A program made the translations under genes and the position numbers. The notes below the pieces were generated by a model. It was not told the origin of the DNA, searched no databases, and saw only the letters and a list, made by a program, of their open reading frames with translations. From contig NC_073313.1 in assembly GCF_027595985.1 (NCBI RefSeq), forward strand, positions 219,730,066-219,794,065: a stretch of DNA of 64,000 nucleotides, given 5' to 3'. The DNA comes from Sorex araneus. Taxonomy: Eukaryota; Chordata; Mammalia; Eulipotyphla; Soricidae. This document shows, in pieces, positions 34,205-46,229 of the stretch (the first letter of the stretch is position 1; each line of letters opens with the position of its first letter).

Positions 34205-34252
<48 letters not shown>
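34205..34252. repeat. (GA)n microsatellite
   Basis: Nearly pure GA tract about 100 bp downstream of the TCTA array. Confidence 0.95.
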
Positions 34253-34254
<2 letters not shown>

Positions 34255-34674
34255 TGGAGAGCCAATGATATGAGAGATAACTCTTTAAACATAAGGTGGT
34301 GGAATTACTAAATTCAAGTGCATTTCTTTGTAGTTTTGTCACAGCTCTCACTAGATTAGTTGATTGGAATTCACCCCCCCTTACCAAAAGAAAAAATGTT
34401 TTGCATATAAAAATGCATGTAAGTTTCTGTATTTATGGAGTGTGTGCCTCTTTGTATATAAATCAATAGCTATCTTATTTGTATTTCTACTCCTACATTA
34501 ATTGAAAATACTGTCAGTTTCTATGCTATGGTATCTTGCCATTATAACACACACAGAGATACTGTGAGAAATGGGAAAATTAAAGATGTACTTTGAAATT
34601 CAAAATCCTCACTTTTTGCATTGTGTTATATACACATACTCTACACTGTGCAAAATTTAATCTACATCCCTTGG

Positions 34675-34800
34675 GAGCTGGGAGATGGCTCAGTGACTCA
34701 AATACCTGGCTTGCAAAGGTTAGACTATAAATTTAATCTCTGGCACCTCTGTATGTGCCAGGTGTGATTCTGGCAACTCTGCTGTTTGTGCCTGGCAGCT
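34675..34800 (+). mobile_element. SINE-like element, old
   Basis: 'gggagctgggagatggctca' and 'ctggcacctctgtatgtgcc' suggest an old tRNA-derived head plus body. Confidence 0.45.
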
Positions 34801-34959
34801 CTGATAGCTTCAGATCTCAGCAATACAATGTTCAGCTGATTTGTGTGCAAGTATTTCAACTAAAGGGTATGACCCTCTCCAAGCACATGTATGAGCACAG
34901 CATCAAACCCCACAAAGCACTACAGCTAGGATGTCTGTTTATTAGCACCACAACTAGAG

Positions 34960-35185
34960 TATAACTCTCAGTGCTTGCTGGGATATAAAGAAACAGAGGA
35001 AGGGAGCAGCAAATGGCCCAAGACCATAGAAAATAGAACCGGTCTATAGAACTAAGCTTACCTGGGATGAGACAATGATGAAGGGAAGCAGACACTTTTG
35101 TGGTAGGTATGGTGTTAGAACAACAAAGCTAACAGTAACCGCATTGCAAATCATGATACCTCAATAAAAATTGAAAATAAATAAA
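34960..35185 (+). mobile_element. Possible L1-tailed fragment, old
   Basis: Ends 'cctcaataaaaattgaaaat' plus A-rich sequence, like the ends of the L1 tails elsewhere ('aataaaa' then A/T-rich). The upstream G-rich landmark is missing. Confidence 0.3.
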
Positions 35186-37534
35186 ATCTTACCCATTGCT
35201 CAAGAAAAAGATTTTTCTTAAACTGTGTTCATTATCTAGGAAAAAAAAGGTAATGCCCTAATTATTATAGCTATAATCAGGCCTACACTAGTAATGAAAT
35301 ACGTTATCGTATATTTTCCACAATTTATATATCCCAGATTAAAAAAAAAACTGATACTGAATTCTAAACGTCCTCATCTATCAGAACAAAACAAATTGGG
35401 TAGCTCTTGACTAATAGATACTGGAACTAGATAGCAACCTGATATACAGTTGAAAATAAAAAAGGACAATTCAATTTAAGAAAACTTATACAGAAGCCAC
35501 TGAAGTAAAATGGTACAAGAGTCCAAATATGAATTATCTCTGTCATAATGTAATGCCTAAAGAGATTTCCTGTCAGTAATATCTTCTCAGAACATATTAA
35601 ATAATAAAGACATGAAGAAAAAAGATTAACTATAATTATTACCTAAACAGTATACCTGCTGAGGTTCCTGTTTGCTCAATAATAATGGAGTATTTTATAT
35701 ATCAATCTGCATTGTATTTAGTAAGAATTAACAATAATATCCAACTGTAAATGAGTATGAATTTGTACCAAACACTGTGCCTAATCTTTTATGTGGAATG
35801 TCTGACTCAATCATCAGAACAAGCACACAGAGTAATATTAATTATATTTCCCATTGAATAACTGAGTCTGAGACTAAGTAATCCAAACAAAATGCCCAAG
35901 CAAAATCTCACAGCTCTTAAAATTTAGAACTGAACAACCAAATCAGCTTTTCTTTCCTGTTATCCCTCCTGCCTTATAGTATTGTGCCATCTTTAAAAAG
36001 CAATACATTTATTACAAAATATTACAAAGGCATAAAATGAAGTCCAGAGTATTTCAGTCATTTTCTAAAAATCTATTATAGAGTTATTTTCAGTCAACTC
36101 AAAGCTGATTATGTTTTTTGACTGTGTCACATACTAATGCTCTATCAACAAAGTGTCAAAAGGGAAAATTAAGCTTTTGGAACAAGGAGTGAGTTTGAAA
36201 AAGTAATCCCTAAAATGAGATGCAGATTTCACCATTTCATTAATCCTTCTTTTATTTACAATTACAATGTTCTTTGGAAGCAATGCAACAACAGCAGGAA
36301 GCAACATGCCCAAGTTTCATCACTCACCAGGCAGGAAGAACAACAGTTTTCAAACTAAACATTATCTTGAAATCACTGTGCACTAGAATTGCCAGAAGAA
36401 GCTGTCACAGCTTTGCAATGCAGAAGTGGGGGGTGAAGGGTGGGGGGCAGGTAAGGGACAGTTCTTATTGGACATAATACTTAACCCCATGTTAAGCAGA
36501 GAATTAAAGATTCACCTTCCAATCTGAGATCTAAAAAAACAATGACTGTGGCTGACAAACTCAGATGACAAATAAAACCTTTTAAATGTATTTTTATTAT
36601 TTTTTTACTTTTTATTGAAGAAACATTGGAATAACTTTATGTAGTTTTTAGGTGAGCATTATTATGGCTTAACATCTTTAATAGTTCATTATATTCATCA
36701 TTAACAGTGTAAGCCAATTTTTCTAATCATAATTAATCTAGATGTAATTTCAAAATGGTTTTTAGCAAACTATTTTACCAACCCATTAACATCTACACAC
36801 TTGTTGCTGGCATGCATTATGATTATCCTTAGCAGTTTGGATAAATGTAGAGTGCGTGGCATTATCATTAACTGAGAAAAATAGAAACAGTTCAATTACT
36901 TGGAGCATGTCACAGGCATTCAGTAGTTAGAATCAGGAACTGTTAAATGATCTAGTCTGATATTTTGTACCAAATAGGAGCTATAAGACATGGATTCCAT
37001 TTTCTGAATGAGACAGCACTTAACTAGAAAACTCTGGCTTATAGAATATCTCTAACAAGAAGAGCATAACCTATTATACTGGAAAAGGTATAATGACACA
37101 GAACACATATGAAAACTCGACACTAAAATTTATAGTAGCATTCATCCTACTGCCAACTCTCTAAAGAAATGTTATAAACAATAAGATATATAGTACATAA
37201 TTAGATCATTGTGCTTTATGAGTCATGTGCTTTATTGGTCATGTCAAGTTTATTTATTATGTATAATTGTCTTTATTCACAATTCCTTTATCCCAGGTTG
37301 CAAACCCTTGGAATTTCCTGAGTGATAATATAGATAATAATAAAGAGCAATGGCAGTAACTTGTGTCCCAATATTTGATCTCTTGCCTCAGTGCCAGAGA
37401 CAGCCTTAGAGCCATAACAATTTAAATGAATGTCTTGTCATTAATGAAAAACTTGTGATTAGCAGCACTACCTGCCAAGGAAGCCAAACTGATAAAGGAC
37501 AAGACTAAAATATTGGCTTTCTGGCAGGGGACAG
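35186..37534. other. Longest stretch without a recognised feature
   Basis: About 2.3 kb of AT-rich sequence with no convincing repeat, gene, CpG-rich patch or RNA gene. A trace of antisense L1-like sequence may exist near 36590-36720 ('actttttattgaagaaacat'). Confidence 0.4.
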
Positions 37535-37865
37535 GGGATAGATGTGGAGCTCATTTACAAATGGCCAATGACTTGACCAATTATACCTAATTAGCAGGGC
37601 CCCTAATAAAGCTCAAAAAAGTTTGCAGTTCCTCAAAGAATTTCCAGGCTGAAGAGCCAAAGCACTTCCCTGAACAGCCATGCTGGACCACAAGCTCTCA
37701 AAGAACAGAAGTCCTTTCCACCCAGGCCCTTAGCCTGTGCTCCTCTTAGTATACTTTAGTGCCCATTGTGATAAACTGTCATCTTATGAGCAGACACCCT
37801 GAGTTCTGTATACCAGACTGACAAATCAATTTACCGAACCTAAGAAGAGGTTGCAGAAACCATTA
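37535..37865 (+). mobile_element. Ancient ERV LTR (mammalian ERVL-like), solo
   Basis: The sequence order matches a widespread old mammalian LTR type: 'aatggccaatgacttgacca', 'cccctaataaagctcaaa', 'gttccaggctgaagag'-like middle, 'gataaactgtcatcttatga', 'ctgagttctgtataccag', ending 'ggttgcagaaacc'. Family identity is from memory of LTR layouts. No internal viral sequence is present. Confidence 0.5.
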
Positions 37866-37869
37866 TAAA

Positions 37870-38755
37870 CTAGAAACTAGTCAGTCAGAAGCAGGGGCTA
37901 TTTCTGTGGGTTTGTGAAGAGCACTTGGTGTCTGAGAAGTTGTTTATTTCCACTACTGATAGTTTTCTCCTAATAGGGTTTTTATAAATAATCTCTTAGC
38001 CCAAATTCCCACATCAAGTTATACCTCAAAAACTAAAACATAGCCAAATAAAACTTAAAATATTAGTGACACACTCAAAGCTAACAAATAAATTGGCATC
38101 AAATGGATAATAGATGTTAAGTGTGTGATAGAAGATAGATAGGTAGACAGATATGCAAGTTCCATATAAAATGTGAAAATCTTTTAATGAATGTGTGCTG
38201 TGCTGGCTCTTCTCCATCTGGCATTTTCTGAGTGCTTCAGGAAATGGACAAGTTAAAATTCATTATGAGAAATCATTTGACATACGTACCAAAAAGTTAT
38301 AATTTGTTCAGACAGAGTTTACCTATTTTAAAGTTGCATGAATTTCTACCAATGAAACAAAAGGGATCCAATTTAAAACTGCATAAAAGGATACTTACTG
38401 TAGCATTAAATGTATGATTACATATAACTATTAAAAGCTAAGACATTTGAATAACCAAAAATATCATATTATGCACCCACTAGAGATATTTCTGATAATT
38501 GTTTATGACTATGAGCTAAGAGAGGCTGAGAACTAAAGTTAATATATAATACAACTTCACTATTACTCAAAATAATAAAAATTTTATGGCTGTACATGAA
38601 AAAGTACCAGGAGGAAATAAAGAATATAAACATGGGAACTCATCCATCTTCAAATGGAGAAATGATATGCATATTTTTCTTTATAATGTCTCACCAATTA
38701 TGAAAATTCTATTATTTGCATAAATAATTTTATAATAAAAATGTATGTATTTTAC
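37870..38755. other. Non-coding AT-rich sequence
   Basis: No gene or repeat recognised. Confidence 0.4.
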
Positions 38756-38756
38756 T

Positions 38757-39018
38757 AAACACCTGGTGGGATTGGGGAATTGTGATGTACTAGAGATCAA
38801 ACCTAAGGATTCCACCAGCAACATGTGGGTTCCAGTTCTTTGAGTTATCTCCCTATTCCTAAAAACAATATTGCAGGGACACACCTAGGTTTCTAGGGCT
38901 TACTCCTTGCTCTGTGCTCAGAGATCATCCTTGTGGCACAAAAGAGACCATATGTAGTACCAGGGATCAAACAGGGTCAGCCAAGTCATAGGCAAGTGCC
39001 TAACTCCTCTCTGTCCAC
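38757..39018 (-). mobile_element. Two adjacent old SOR-A-like SINEs
   Basis: 38757-38870 is a short reverse copy ('agagatcaaacctaaggatt', 'gagttatctccctattcc'). 38875-39018 is a second ('cttactccttgctctgtgct', 'cagagatcatcc', 'ataggcaagtgcctaactcc'). Confidence 0.6.
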
Positions 39019-39164
39019 AAACAATATTTTCAAATGAATCTTTGGTCTGTGTCTCAGCTTTGAAATTAGTTTATAAATATTTTCAATAACTTTTAATATT
39101 ATTGAATAAATTATTTTATCTTTAAATATCATAAATATGAACATGAATATAAACATTTTTATTG

Positions 39165-39650
39165 CATACAATAGCCAGGACAAGAAATAATTTAAATGCC
39201 CACAGTTTTATAATTGATAAAAATTTGTATATGTAATATATGGAATATTAGTAAGCTATTGAAGAAAATAAATTCTTGCATTTTTGTGACCAAGTGAATA
39301 GACCTGGAGGTTATTTGATTATTTAAAACAACAACATAGCAAACAATTCACAAAACATAACATTAAAAAACTCTTGGACTCTGAGAACAAAATAGGTACC
39401 AGAGAAAGAAAGAGAAGGTGTGGTTTAAAAAGGAAAGGGTTAGTAAAAGACATCAATGTTATCATGGTGACTATTGAAATTATAGTGGGGGTGTGTAGTG
39501 TGGTATATACAGCTACTGATGTGTAAAGCTTGATACTTCCAAAGCTCAATACTTCTGATAGTTTCAAAACTTGGTACATCTAAGACATATTGCAAACCAA
39601 TGGTAAATAAAAAACTTTGCATTATATGTAACTGAAATAAAAATAATTAT
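39165..39650 (+). mobile_element. L1 3'-end fragment, old
   Basis: 'acaatagccaggacaagaaa', 'ggaatattagtaagctattg' and 'ccaagtgaatagacctggag' are the old L1 3' landmarks, followed by a diverged 3' UTR and A-rich end near 39650. Confidence 0.7.
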
Positions 39651-39794
39651 TCAAGTATTTTAAATTAGTTTTCAGTTAAATAAGGTGTTTAAAATTTGGT
39701 GTGTGTGTCATAGGACAAAAAGGTCATAAAATAAAAACTGAACATTCAAATTACCAAATCCATCTTTTATGACCCATCACTTCCACTGAATCTT

Positions 39795-40770
39795 TTTTTT
39801 TATTTTTTAATTTTATTGAATCACCATGAGATAGTTACAAGCTTTCATGTTTGGGTTACAATCTGACAATGATCAAACACCCATTCCTCCAACCAGAGCA
39901 CATTCCCCACCACCAATATCCCGGGTATACCCCCTCTTTCCCACCCTCACCCTGCCTCTATGGCAGACAATATTCCCCATACTCTCTCTCTATTTTAAGG
40001 CATTATAGCTTGCAACACAGACACTGAGAGGTCATCATGTTAGGTCCATTATTTACTTTCAGCACGCATCTCCCATCCCGACAGGTTCCTCCAGCCATCA
40101 TTTTCTTAGTGATCCCTTCTCTATTCCATCTGCCTTCTCCCCTCTGCTCATAAAGCAGTCTTCTAGCCATGAGGCAATCCCCCTGGCCCTTGTGTCTACG
40201 GTTCTTGGGTGTCAGCCTCATGTGATGCTACCCTACACTCCACAAATGAGTGCAGTCCCTTTATATCTGTCCCTCTCTTTCTGACTCATTTCACTTAGCA
40301 TAATACTCTCCATGTTTATCAATTTATACGCAAATTTCATTACTTCATCTCTCCTAACAGCTACATAGTATTCCATTGTGTAGATGTACCAAAGTTTCTT
40401 TAACCAGTCATCTGTTTTAGGGCACTCGGGTAGTTTCCAAATTTTGGCTATTGTGAACAGTGCTGCAATGAATATATAGGTACAGATGTCATTTCTACTG
40501 TGCCCTTTTGCATCCTCTGATATATTCCAAGAAGTGGTATTGTGGGGTCATATGGAAGCTCAATTTCTAGGTTTTGAAGGACTGTCCATATTGTTTTCCA
40601 GAAAGGCTGGATCAGTTGGCATTCCCACCAACAGTGAAGGAGCGTCCCTTTTTCCCCACATCCACGCCAGCACTGGTTGCTTTTGTTCTTTTGAATGTGT
40701 GCCAGTCACTGTGGTATGAGATGATATCTCATTATTGTTTGGATTTGCATCTCCCTGATGACTAGTGATG
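39795..40770 (-). mobile_element. L1, 5'-truncated, with 16-bp TSD
   Basis: Insertion on the minus strand with its poly-A tail (poly-T here) at 39795-39811, the full 3' UTR, and ~500 bp of ORF2 end ('ttggcattcccaccaacagt' and 'tattccattgtgtagatgta' on the plus strand). Perfect TSD acttccactgaatctt at 39779-39794 and 40771-40786. ORF2 frame broken. Younger than the L1 pieces at 16 and 23 kb. Confidence 0.93.
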
Positions 40771-40989
40771 ACTTCCACTGAATCTTAAGTAAAGATTAAA
40801 TTGATCTGGGAGAACAAACTTAGGAAATACTATAAGGCATCTAAAATGTGATATGATGCTTATCATAGAAACTTAATCAACGATGGCTCTTCTTTTTTTA
40901 CATTATGCACTAATGTACAGTTGTTTATTTCACAAATAAGCAGTTCAAACAAGTAAACATAGATTTTTGTTTCAAAATTACTTTTTAAT

Positions 40990-41153
40990 TGGATCTGGAA
41001 TGATAGTTCAGGGGTAGGGCTTTCCTTGCAAGCAGAAGACGTGTGTTCTCTCCCTTCTACCCCAGATAGTCCCCCAAAACCCATTAGAAGTGATCCCTGG
41101 ATGTAGAGGCAAGACTAAGCCCTGAGCACCATTGAATGTGGCCAAAAAAAAAA
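40990..41153 (+). mobile_element. SOR-A type SINE, diverged
   Basis: 'ggatctggaatgatagttca' head, 'gtagggctttccttgcaagc', 'gccctgagcaccattgaatg' and a pure A tail. The next L1 begins just inside this tail, so the L1 probably inserted into it. Confidence 0.75.
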
Positions 41154-41159
41154 AATAAG

Positions 41160-42575
41160 AAGAATTTCTTTTAATTCTTTTATTGAATCGCCATGTGGAA
41201 AGTTACAAAGTTTTCAGGTTTAAGTCTCAGTTATACAATGCTCAAACACCCATCCCTTCACCATGTGCATATTCCACCACCAAGAATCATAGTGTACCTC
41301 CCCCCCACTCCCCCACCTCCCCAGCCCCCACCCCGCTTGTGTAACAGATAAATTTCACTTTGCTTTCACTTTATTTTGATTATATTCAATATTTCGATAA
41401 AAAAACTCACTATTATTGTTTGGAGTTTCTCCCCCCCAAAGTTGGACCTGCTGAAAAGGAAGCATTTGATAATTTGTTTTCCATTGCTGAGAATGAAGAG
41501 ATATGAGGTCGAGCGGCCACAGTAGCAGCCACACAGTTTTGTATTTCTGTATTTTAGTATTTTAGTAACTAAGTCCAGAGAAATTTCTGCCAGAAATTAC
41601 ATCATTGCAAGCTGGTACCTCTCTGCTACATTATATTCCACATATGAGTGCAATTGTTCTAGTCTGTCTCTTTCTTTCTGACTCATTTCACTCAACATTA
41701 TACTTTCCATGTTGATCCACTTATATGCAAATTTCATGACTTCATCTTTTCTGACAGCTGCATAGTATTCCATTGTGTAGATGTACCAAATTTTCTGTAA
41801 CCAGTCATCTGTTTTGGGGCACTCTGTTTTTTCCAGATTGTGGCTATTGTAAATAGTGCGGCAATGAACATAGAAATGCAGATGTCATTTCTACTATATG
41901 TTTTGCCTCTCCGGGATATATTCCCAGGAGTGGTATTGCTGGGTCAAATGGAAGCTCAATTTCTAATTTTTTGAGAATCATCCATATTGTTTTCCAAAAG
42001 GGCTGAACCTGTCAGCATTCCCACCAGCAGTAAAGGAGAGTCCCTTTCTCCCCACATCCATGCCAAAAGTGGTTGCTTTTGTTTTTTGGGTTGTGGCCAG
42101 TCTCTGTGGTGTGAGATGATTTCTCATTGTTGTTTTGATCTCCCTGATGATTAGTGATGTTGAACATTTTCTCATGTGCCACTCAGCCATTCAGATTTCT
42201 TCTTTGGGAAAAGAAGAAATTTCTGTTCATTTCATCACCCCATTTATTGATTGGGTCGGCAGTTTTCTTCTAGTGGAGTTCAGCCCATGCATTGTATATC
42301 CTTGATATCAACCCTTTATCGGATAGGTACTGCGTAAATATGCTTTCCCATTCTGTAGATTGTCTTTGTATTTTGGTCACTGTTTCTTTTGAGGTGCAGA
42401 AGCTTCTTAGTTTGAGATAGTCCCATTTATTTATCTCTGTTTTAACTTGCTTGGCCAGGGGCGTGTCATCTTTGAAGATACCATTGGCTTCAGTGTCTTG
42501 GAGGGTTTTGCCTCCCTTGTCTTCAATGTACCTTAGGGATTCTGGTCTGACGTTGAGGTCTTTAATCCATTAAAA
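41160..42575 (-). mobile_element. L1, 5'-truncated, 1.4 kb
   Basis: Minus-strand L1 with the complete 3' UTR (G-rich tract seen as C-rich at 41298-41335) and the C-terminal part of ORF2. It lies ~390 bp from the other L1 in the same orientation, but its 3' UTR differs (extra segment at 41440-41600). No clear TSD; the tail lies in A-rich SINE sequence. Confidence 0.92.
42215..42575 (-). pseudogene. L1 ORF2 C-terminal remnant
   Basis: Translating the minus strand from 42575 gives an almost continuous frame with 'WDYLKLRSFCTSKET', 'WESIFTQYLSDKGLISRIYN' and 'NKWGDEMNRNF', the conserved C-terminal region of L1 ORF2p after the reverse transcriptase domain. A stop interrupts it after 'AWAELH'. Endonuclease and RT domains are absent because of 5' truncation. 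Confidence 0.9.
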
Positions 42576-42610
42576 AGAATATTTTTAAATTATTCCAATG
42601 AAATTATATA

Positions 42611-42856
42611 CTGTCCCTATCACTATCATCCCATTGCTCACTGATTTACTCGAGCAGTCACCAGTAACGTTTCCATTGTGAGACTTGTTACTGTTTTTGG
42701 CATATCGAATACACAACGGGTAGCATGCCAGGCTCTGTCGTGCAAGCTAGATACTGTTGGTTGCTTGTCGGGTTCTCCTAGAGGGACAGAGAAATCAAAC
42801 CCGGGCTGGCCGCGTGCAAGGCAAATGCCCTACCCTCTATGCTATCGCTCCAGCCC
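42611..42856 (-). mobile_element. SOR-R SINE
   Basis: Full reverse copy: tail 'gtcaccagtaacgtttccat', RTE-leader block 'ttactgtttttggcatatcg', head ending 'tgctatcgctccagccc'. It is head-to-head with the SOR-A copy 16 bp away. Confidence 0.95.
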
Positions 42857-42872
42857 AAAATTGTGGGGAGGA

Positions 42873-43044
42873 GGGCTGGAGCGATAGCACAGCAGGCACA
42901 GCATTTGCCTTGCATGTGGCTGGTCCAGGTTCGATTCCCAGCATCCCATATGGTCCCCTGAGCACCACCAGGAGTGATTCCTGGGTGCAAAGCCAGAAGT
43001 AACCCGTGTGTATCACCGGGTGTGACCCGAAAAGCAAAAAAAAA
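42873..43044 (+). mobile_element. SOR-A SINE, young
   Basis: 'gggctggagcgatagcacag' head, 'gttcgattcccagcatccca', 'ccaccaggagtgattcctgg', 'gtgtgacccgaaaagcaaaa' plus A tail. Shares its first ~70 bp with the adjacent inverted SOR-R copy, then the bodies differ. Confidence 0.96.
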
Positions 43045-43554
43045 GATATAAGGAACCCATAAATATGGATTCTTATTTTCAAATAGCTACCTTAAGAAGA
43101 TTTATAAATCTTACCAATAGAAACTAGACCAACCAGTTCAGTTCCATTAGTTGTTCAGTTCAAACTGAGGTTCATAGGTCTAAGAAATTTGTCTAAGTTC
43201 AAGTCCTCCTATGACAGTCGGTGTAATTCCACTATTATTTGAAAATATAACACTGTTCAACTACATTACATCAGAATAGTTACCGTCTTAAATTTCTATA
43301 TGAGCTAAAAGAGGTAATAAAAAAAGAAAACATTGTGAATTTCACATGCAAGGTAATCATCACTAAGTTGAAGGGGTGTGGGGCTTATTTTCTTTTTTCC
43401 TAAAACAATAAGAAAGGTTGAATTTATGCGAGGTTTGTTTACAGTTATAGCTTTCTTACTAAAAACTCTGTGAGTGATTGTAGTGAAACAATTATTCTTC
43501 TTCAAATGAGCCAACATAAAAGTATTATCACTAGTTAATAAATCTTAAAAGCAG

Positions 43555-43645
43555 GTCTTGGGTATTGGGTGACCTGGGATTAAACCTGGGTCAGCTGCTT
43601 TCAAGGTAAGGACCCCTACCTGTAGTATTTTCTTTCCAGCCCCAA
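43555..43645 (-). mobile_element. SOR-A SINE fragment (head half)
   Basis: 'gggattaaacctgggtcagc' and 'ttctttccagcccc' are the reversed B box and head. The 3' half is missing. Confidence 0.6.
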
Positions 43646-43782
43646 ATGTCTTGGTATTTTTAGAATTTTTTTTAATTCTAGAGAGATACTACAAGGTCAA
43701 ATATAGTTTTGTGGTTTTGAAAAATATAGTAGATGAATATAAGAAATTACTCCTATGCCAGGGAGGTAGCATAAGTGGTAGT

Positions 43783-43951
43783 GGGCTGGAGTGATAGCAC
43801 AGCGGGTAGGGTGTTTGTCTTGCAAGCAGCCGACCCGGGTTCAATTCTCACCTTCTCATATGGTTCCCTGAGTACTGCCAGGGATAATACCTGAGTGCTG
43901 AGCCAGGAATGACCCCTGTGCATCGCCAGGAGTGACCCAAAAAAGCAAAAA
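43783..43951 (+). mobile_element. SOR-A SINE with TSD
   Basis: Complete copy from 'gggctggagtgatagcacag' to 'gtgacccaaaaaagcaaaa'. Nine-bp TSD aagtggtag at 43773-43781 and 43952-43960. Confidence 0.95.
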
Positions 43952-44049
43952 AAGTGGTAGAGCACCTATGAAGGGGATAGAAACGACCTGGTGACCATGG
44001 CTTTAACAATTCCACACCAGACCAACACTGCTGGGCAGAGCATGGCTGG

Positions 44050-45000
44050 GTCAAGCATGCTGGGCCCTATTTAAAAGAAAAAAATCTTCAGTTTCAGGTT
44101 TAATTCAAAACAAAACCGTGTTTAAAATTTACATAAACACCCCATATACTTTACAATTACTTTTACCAGCATCTTATCCTTCTCTTTATACATACAGAGG
44201 AATGATTCAAATGCCATGCAGCAAATATCTGTAATGGTTGTACACATATATTAATTTTGACTGATTTTTAACTTTCTTCCCTGCAATTTTTCTAATTTTC
44301 TTACTTGCAGAAATCCCTCATGTAAACCAAGAAAGCAGTCTCCAAGTGAGAAGGGGTGTGTAAAAGGTGGGTATAGTGATCCTATTTATAGAGGAAAGCT
44401 AGGATTTGGAACCTATATAATTATGCAATTTCACCAGAGCTCTTGATTATTCCAAAATATGATTTGATTTGGGAATAAATTTGATGTAAGATTAAATGTG
44501 TGTATTCCATTGCACACATTTATGCACATTGAAATGCTCAGTACCTAAACTTAAATATTTTCATACCATTACTTTCAGTATTTTTTAAATAATGATGTAT
44601 TTTTTTCCTTAAGATGTAGGTCCGATACTCTGCTTGTTTTCCTCTCCTTTCTTTCTCCCTCTCCCTCGTTATTCATTCACTCCCAGATCATAGGCAGCCT
44701 TCATATCACACTGTTTTCCTGAAAAGTTTGATCCAGAGCTCTTGAGAACCCAGCCATATGTTATAAACACATTCTAACAACTTTCCCAGAAAAGTTTCAG
44801 AATCCAGTGGGAATATAAAACCTGGAGTCTAGACTGACATTCCATGGTCCCTGGCATGAGTAGCTATATTGAGCGTTGTAAGTCACACTTATCTGTACAG
44901 AGTTGAAGGGAAAGCTGACATTATTTTTAATTTTTGAAGCACTAACAAAGAAAAAAATATTTATTCAGGATATAAAATTAATATCGAATGGGATCATCTT
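44050..45000. other. Non-coding AT-rich sequence
   Basis: No gene or repeat recognised. Confidence 0.4.
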
Positions 45001-45002
45001 AA

Positions 45003-45175
45003 AAGTGCCTGCCATAGAGGCAGGCAGAGGGAGCAGGGGAAGACAGGAGGGAAACTGGGGGCATTGGTGATGAAAAATGTACACTGGTGAAGGGACAGGT
45101 GTTGGAACATTGTATGACTGAAACCAAATCACAGTCACTTAATAAAAAAAAATGTTAAGTAAAAATAAATTTTAA
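45003..45175 (+). mobile_element. L1 3'-end fragment
   Basis: 'tgcctgccatagaggcaggc', G-rich tract, 'cactggtgaagggacaggtg', 'ttggaacattgtatgactga', A-rich tail. Confidence 0.85.
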
Positions 45176-45179
45176 AAAA

Positions 45180-45990
45180 TTTAAGTGTGAACTTCTTGGC
45201 ACAGAAATATTAGCTGTATGAGCAATAACTGCAATGCTTATAATTAGTGACTAATTGATGTACCCATTTAAGAGGAATATAACATCAATCTTACTCCCAC
45301 ATGGATTATGGAGTATGCTGTTCTATCGGAGCTTCTGACAACTGGATGAAATTTTAGTTCTATCCTACTCTAACACATTAGCTTTGCTTCCTCCTGTCGA
45401 TACTTTAACATCTTTGGCTTTCAATTCCCTCATTTGTAAAAAGAGGAAGTGAAATTATACAATCCTAATAGCTTTTCTTTCCCATGAAGCCAATGAAAAA
45501 CTTTTTATTTCTATTCTTCATTTATAAGAATAATTTGAAAGTAATTTGTGTTACACATAATTTTTTTTAAAAAACCATTAATCCAGATGGCCTTTGCTTG
45601 AACTATTGGGCATGTAGTGATAGCTTTTATAAGTGCCTCACTTTTTTTAGAATGTCCACATAACACAAAACATCAGCATCAGTCATTTCCTGGAATCTGC
45701 TGCCTCCTTAAGTGTTCATTATTCACATCCAAATGAAAAGCAATGATATGTGTGAGTAAACATCTCTGGTTCATTGCTAATTTCAATCAAAATACATATG
45801 ACAAATACAAAAGAGAAGCAATGATGATAGCTTTTTGATATTCAATACTTTGTCAGGAATTATCCACACCAATTAACCAAAATGCTGAGTTGTTCTGCTT
45901 ACTTTAAAACACTTATTTTCTAACTCAGTAGGTTTAGAATCTCAGGAAACAAAAATTGTGTTCTAGTAAACTCAAGGAAAATTATATTTT
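45180..45990. other. Non-coding AT-rich sequence
   Basis: No gene or repeat recognised. Confidence 0.4.
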
Positions 45991-46003
45991 CAAAAATCTG
46001 CCT

Positions 46004-46229
46004 GGGCTTTCGCCTTTCACTCAGCCAACCCAAGTTCAATTCCTCCGCCCCTCTCGGAGAACCCGGCAAGCTACTGAGAGTATCGAGCCCGCACGGCAGA
46101 GCCTGGCAAGCTACTCGTGCATATTGGATATGCCAAAAACAGTAACAAAAAGTCTCTCAATGAGAGATGTTACTGGTGCCCGCTCGAACATCAATTTGTG
46201 ATTGATGTTCGGGATGACAGTGACAGTGA
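46004..46229 (+). mobile_element. SOR-R SINE with deleted A-box region and TSD
   Basis: Perfect 13-bp TSD caaaaatctgcct at 45991-46003 and 46230-46242. The head jumps from 'gggct' to 'ttcgcctttcac', missing ~28 bp that include the A box. The RTE-leader block and tail are intact. The 3' part has a unique palindrome (cgaacatcaat ... attgatgttcg). Confidence 0.94.

Noticed and set aside
42873..42945. SINE heads as functional tRNA genes
   Set aside because: No cloverleaf with an intact anticodon arm and acceptor stem; they continue into SINE bodies and many copies are TSD-flanked.
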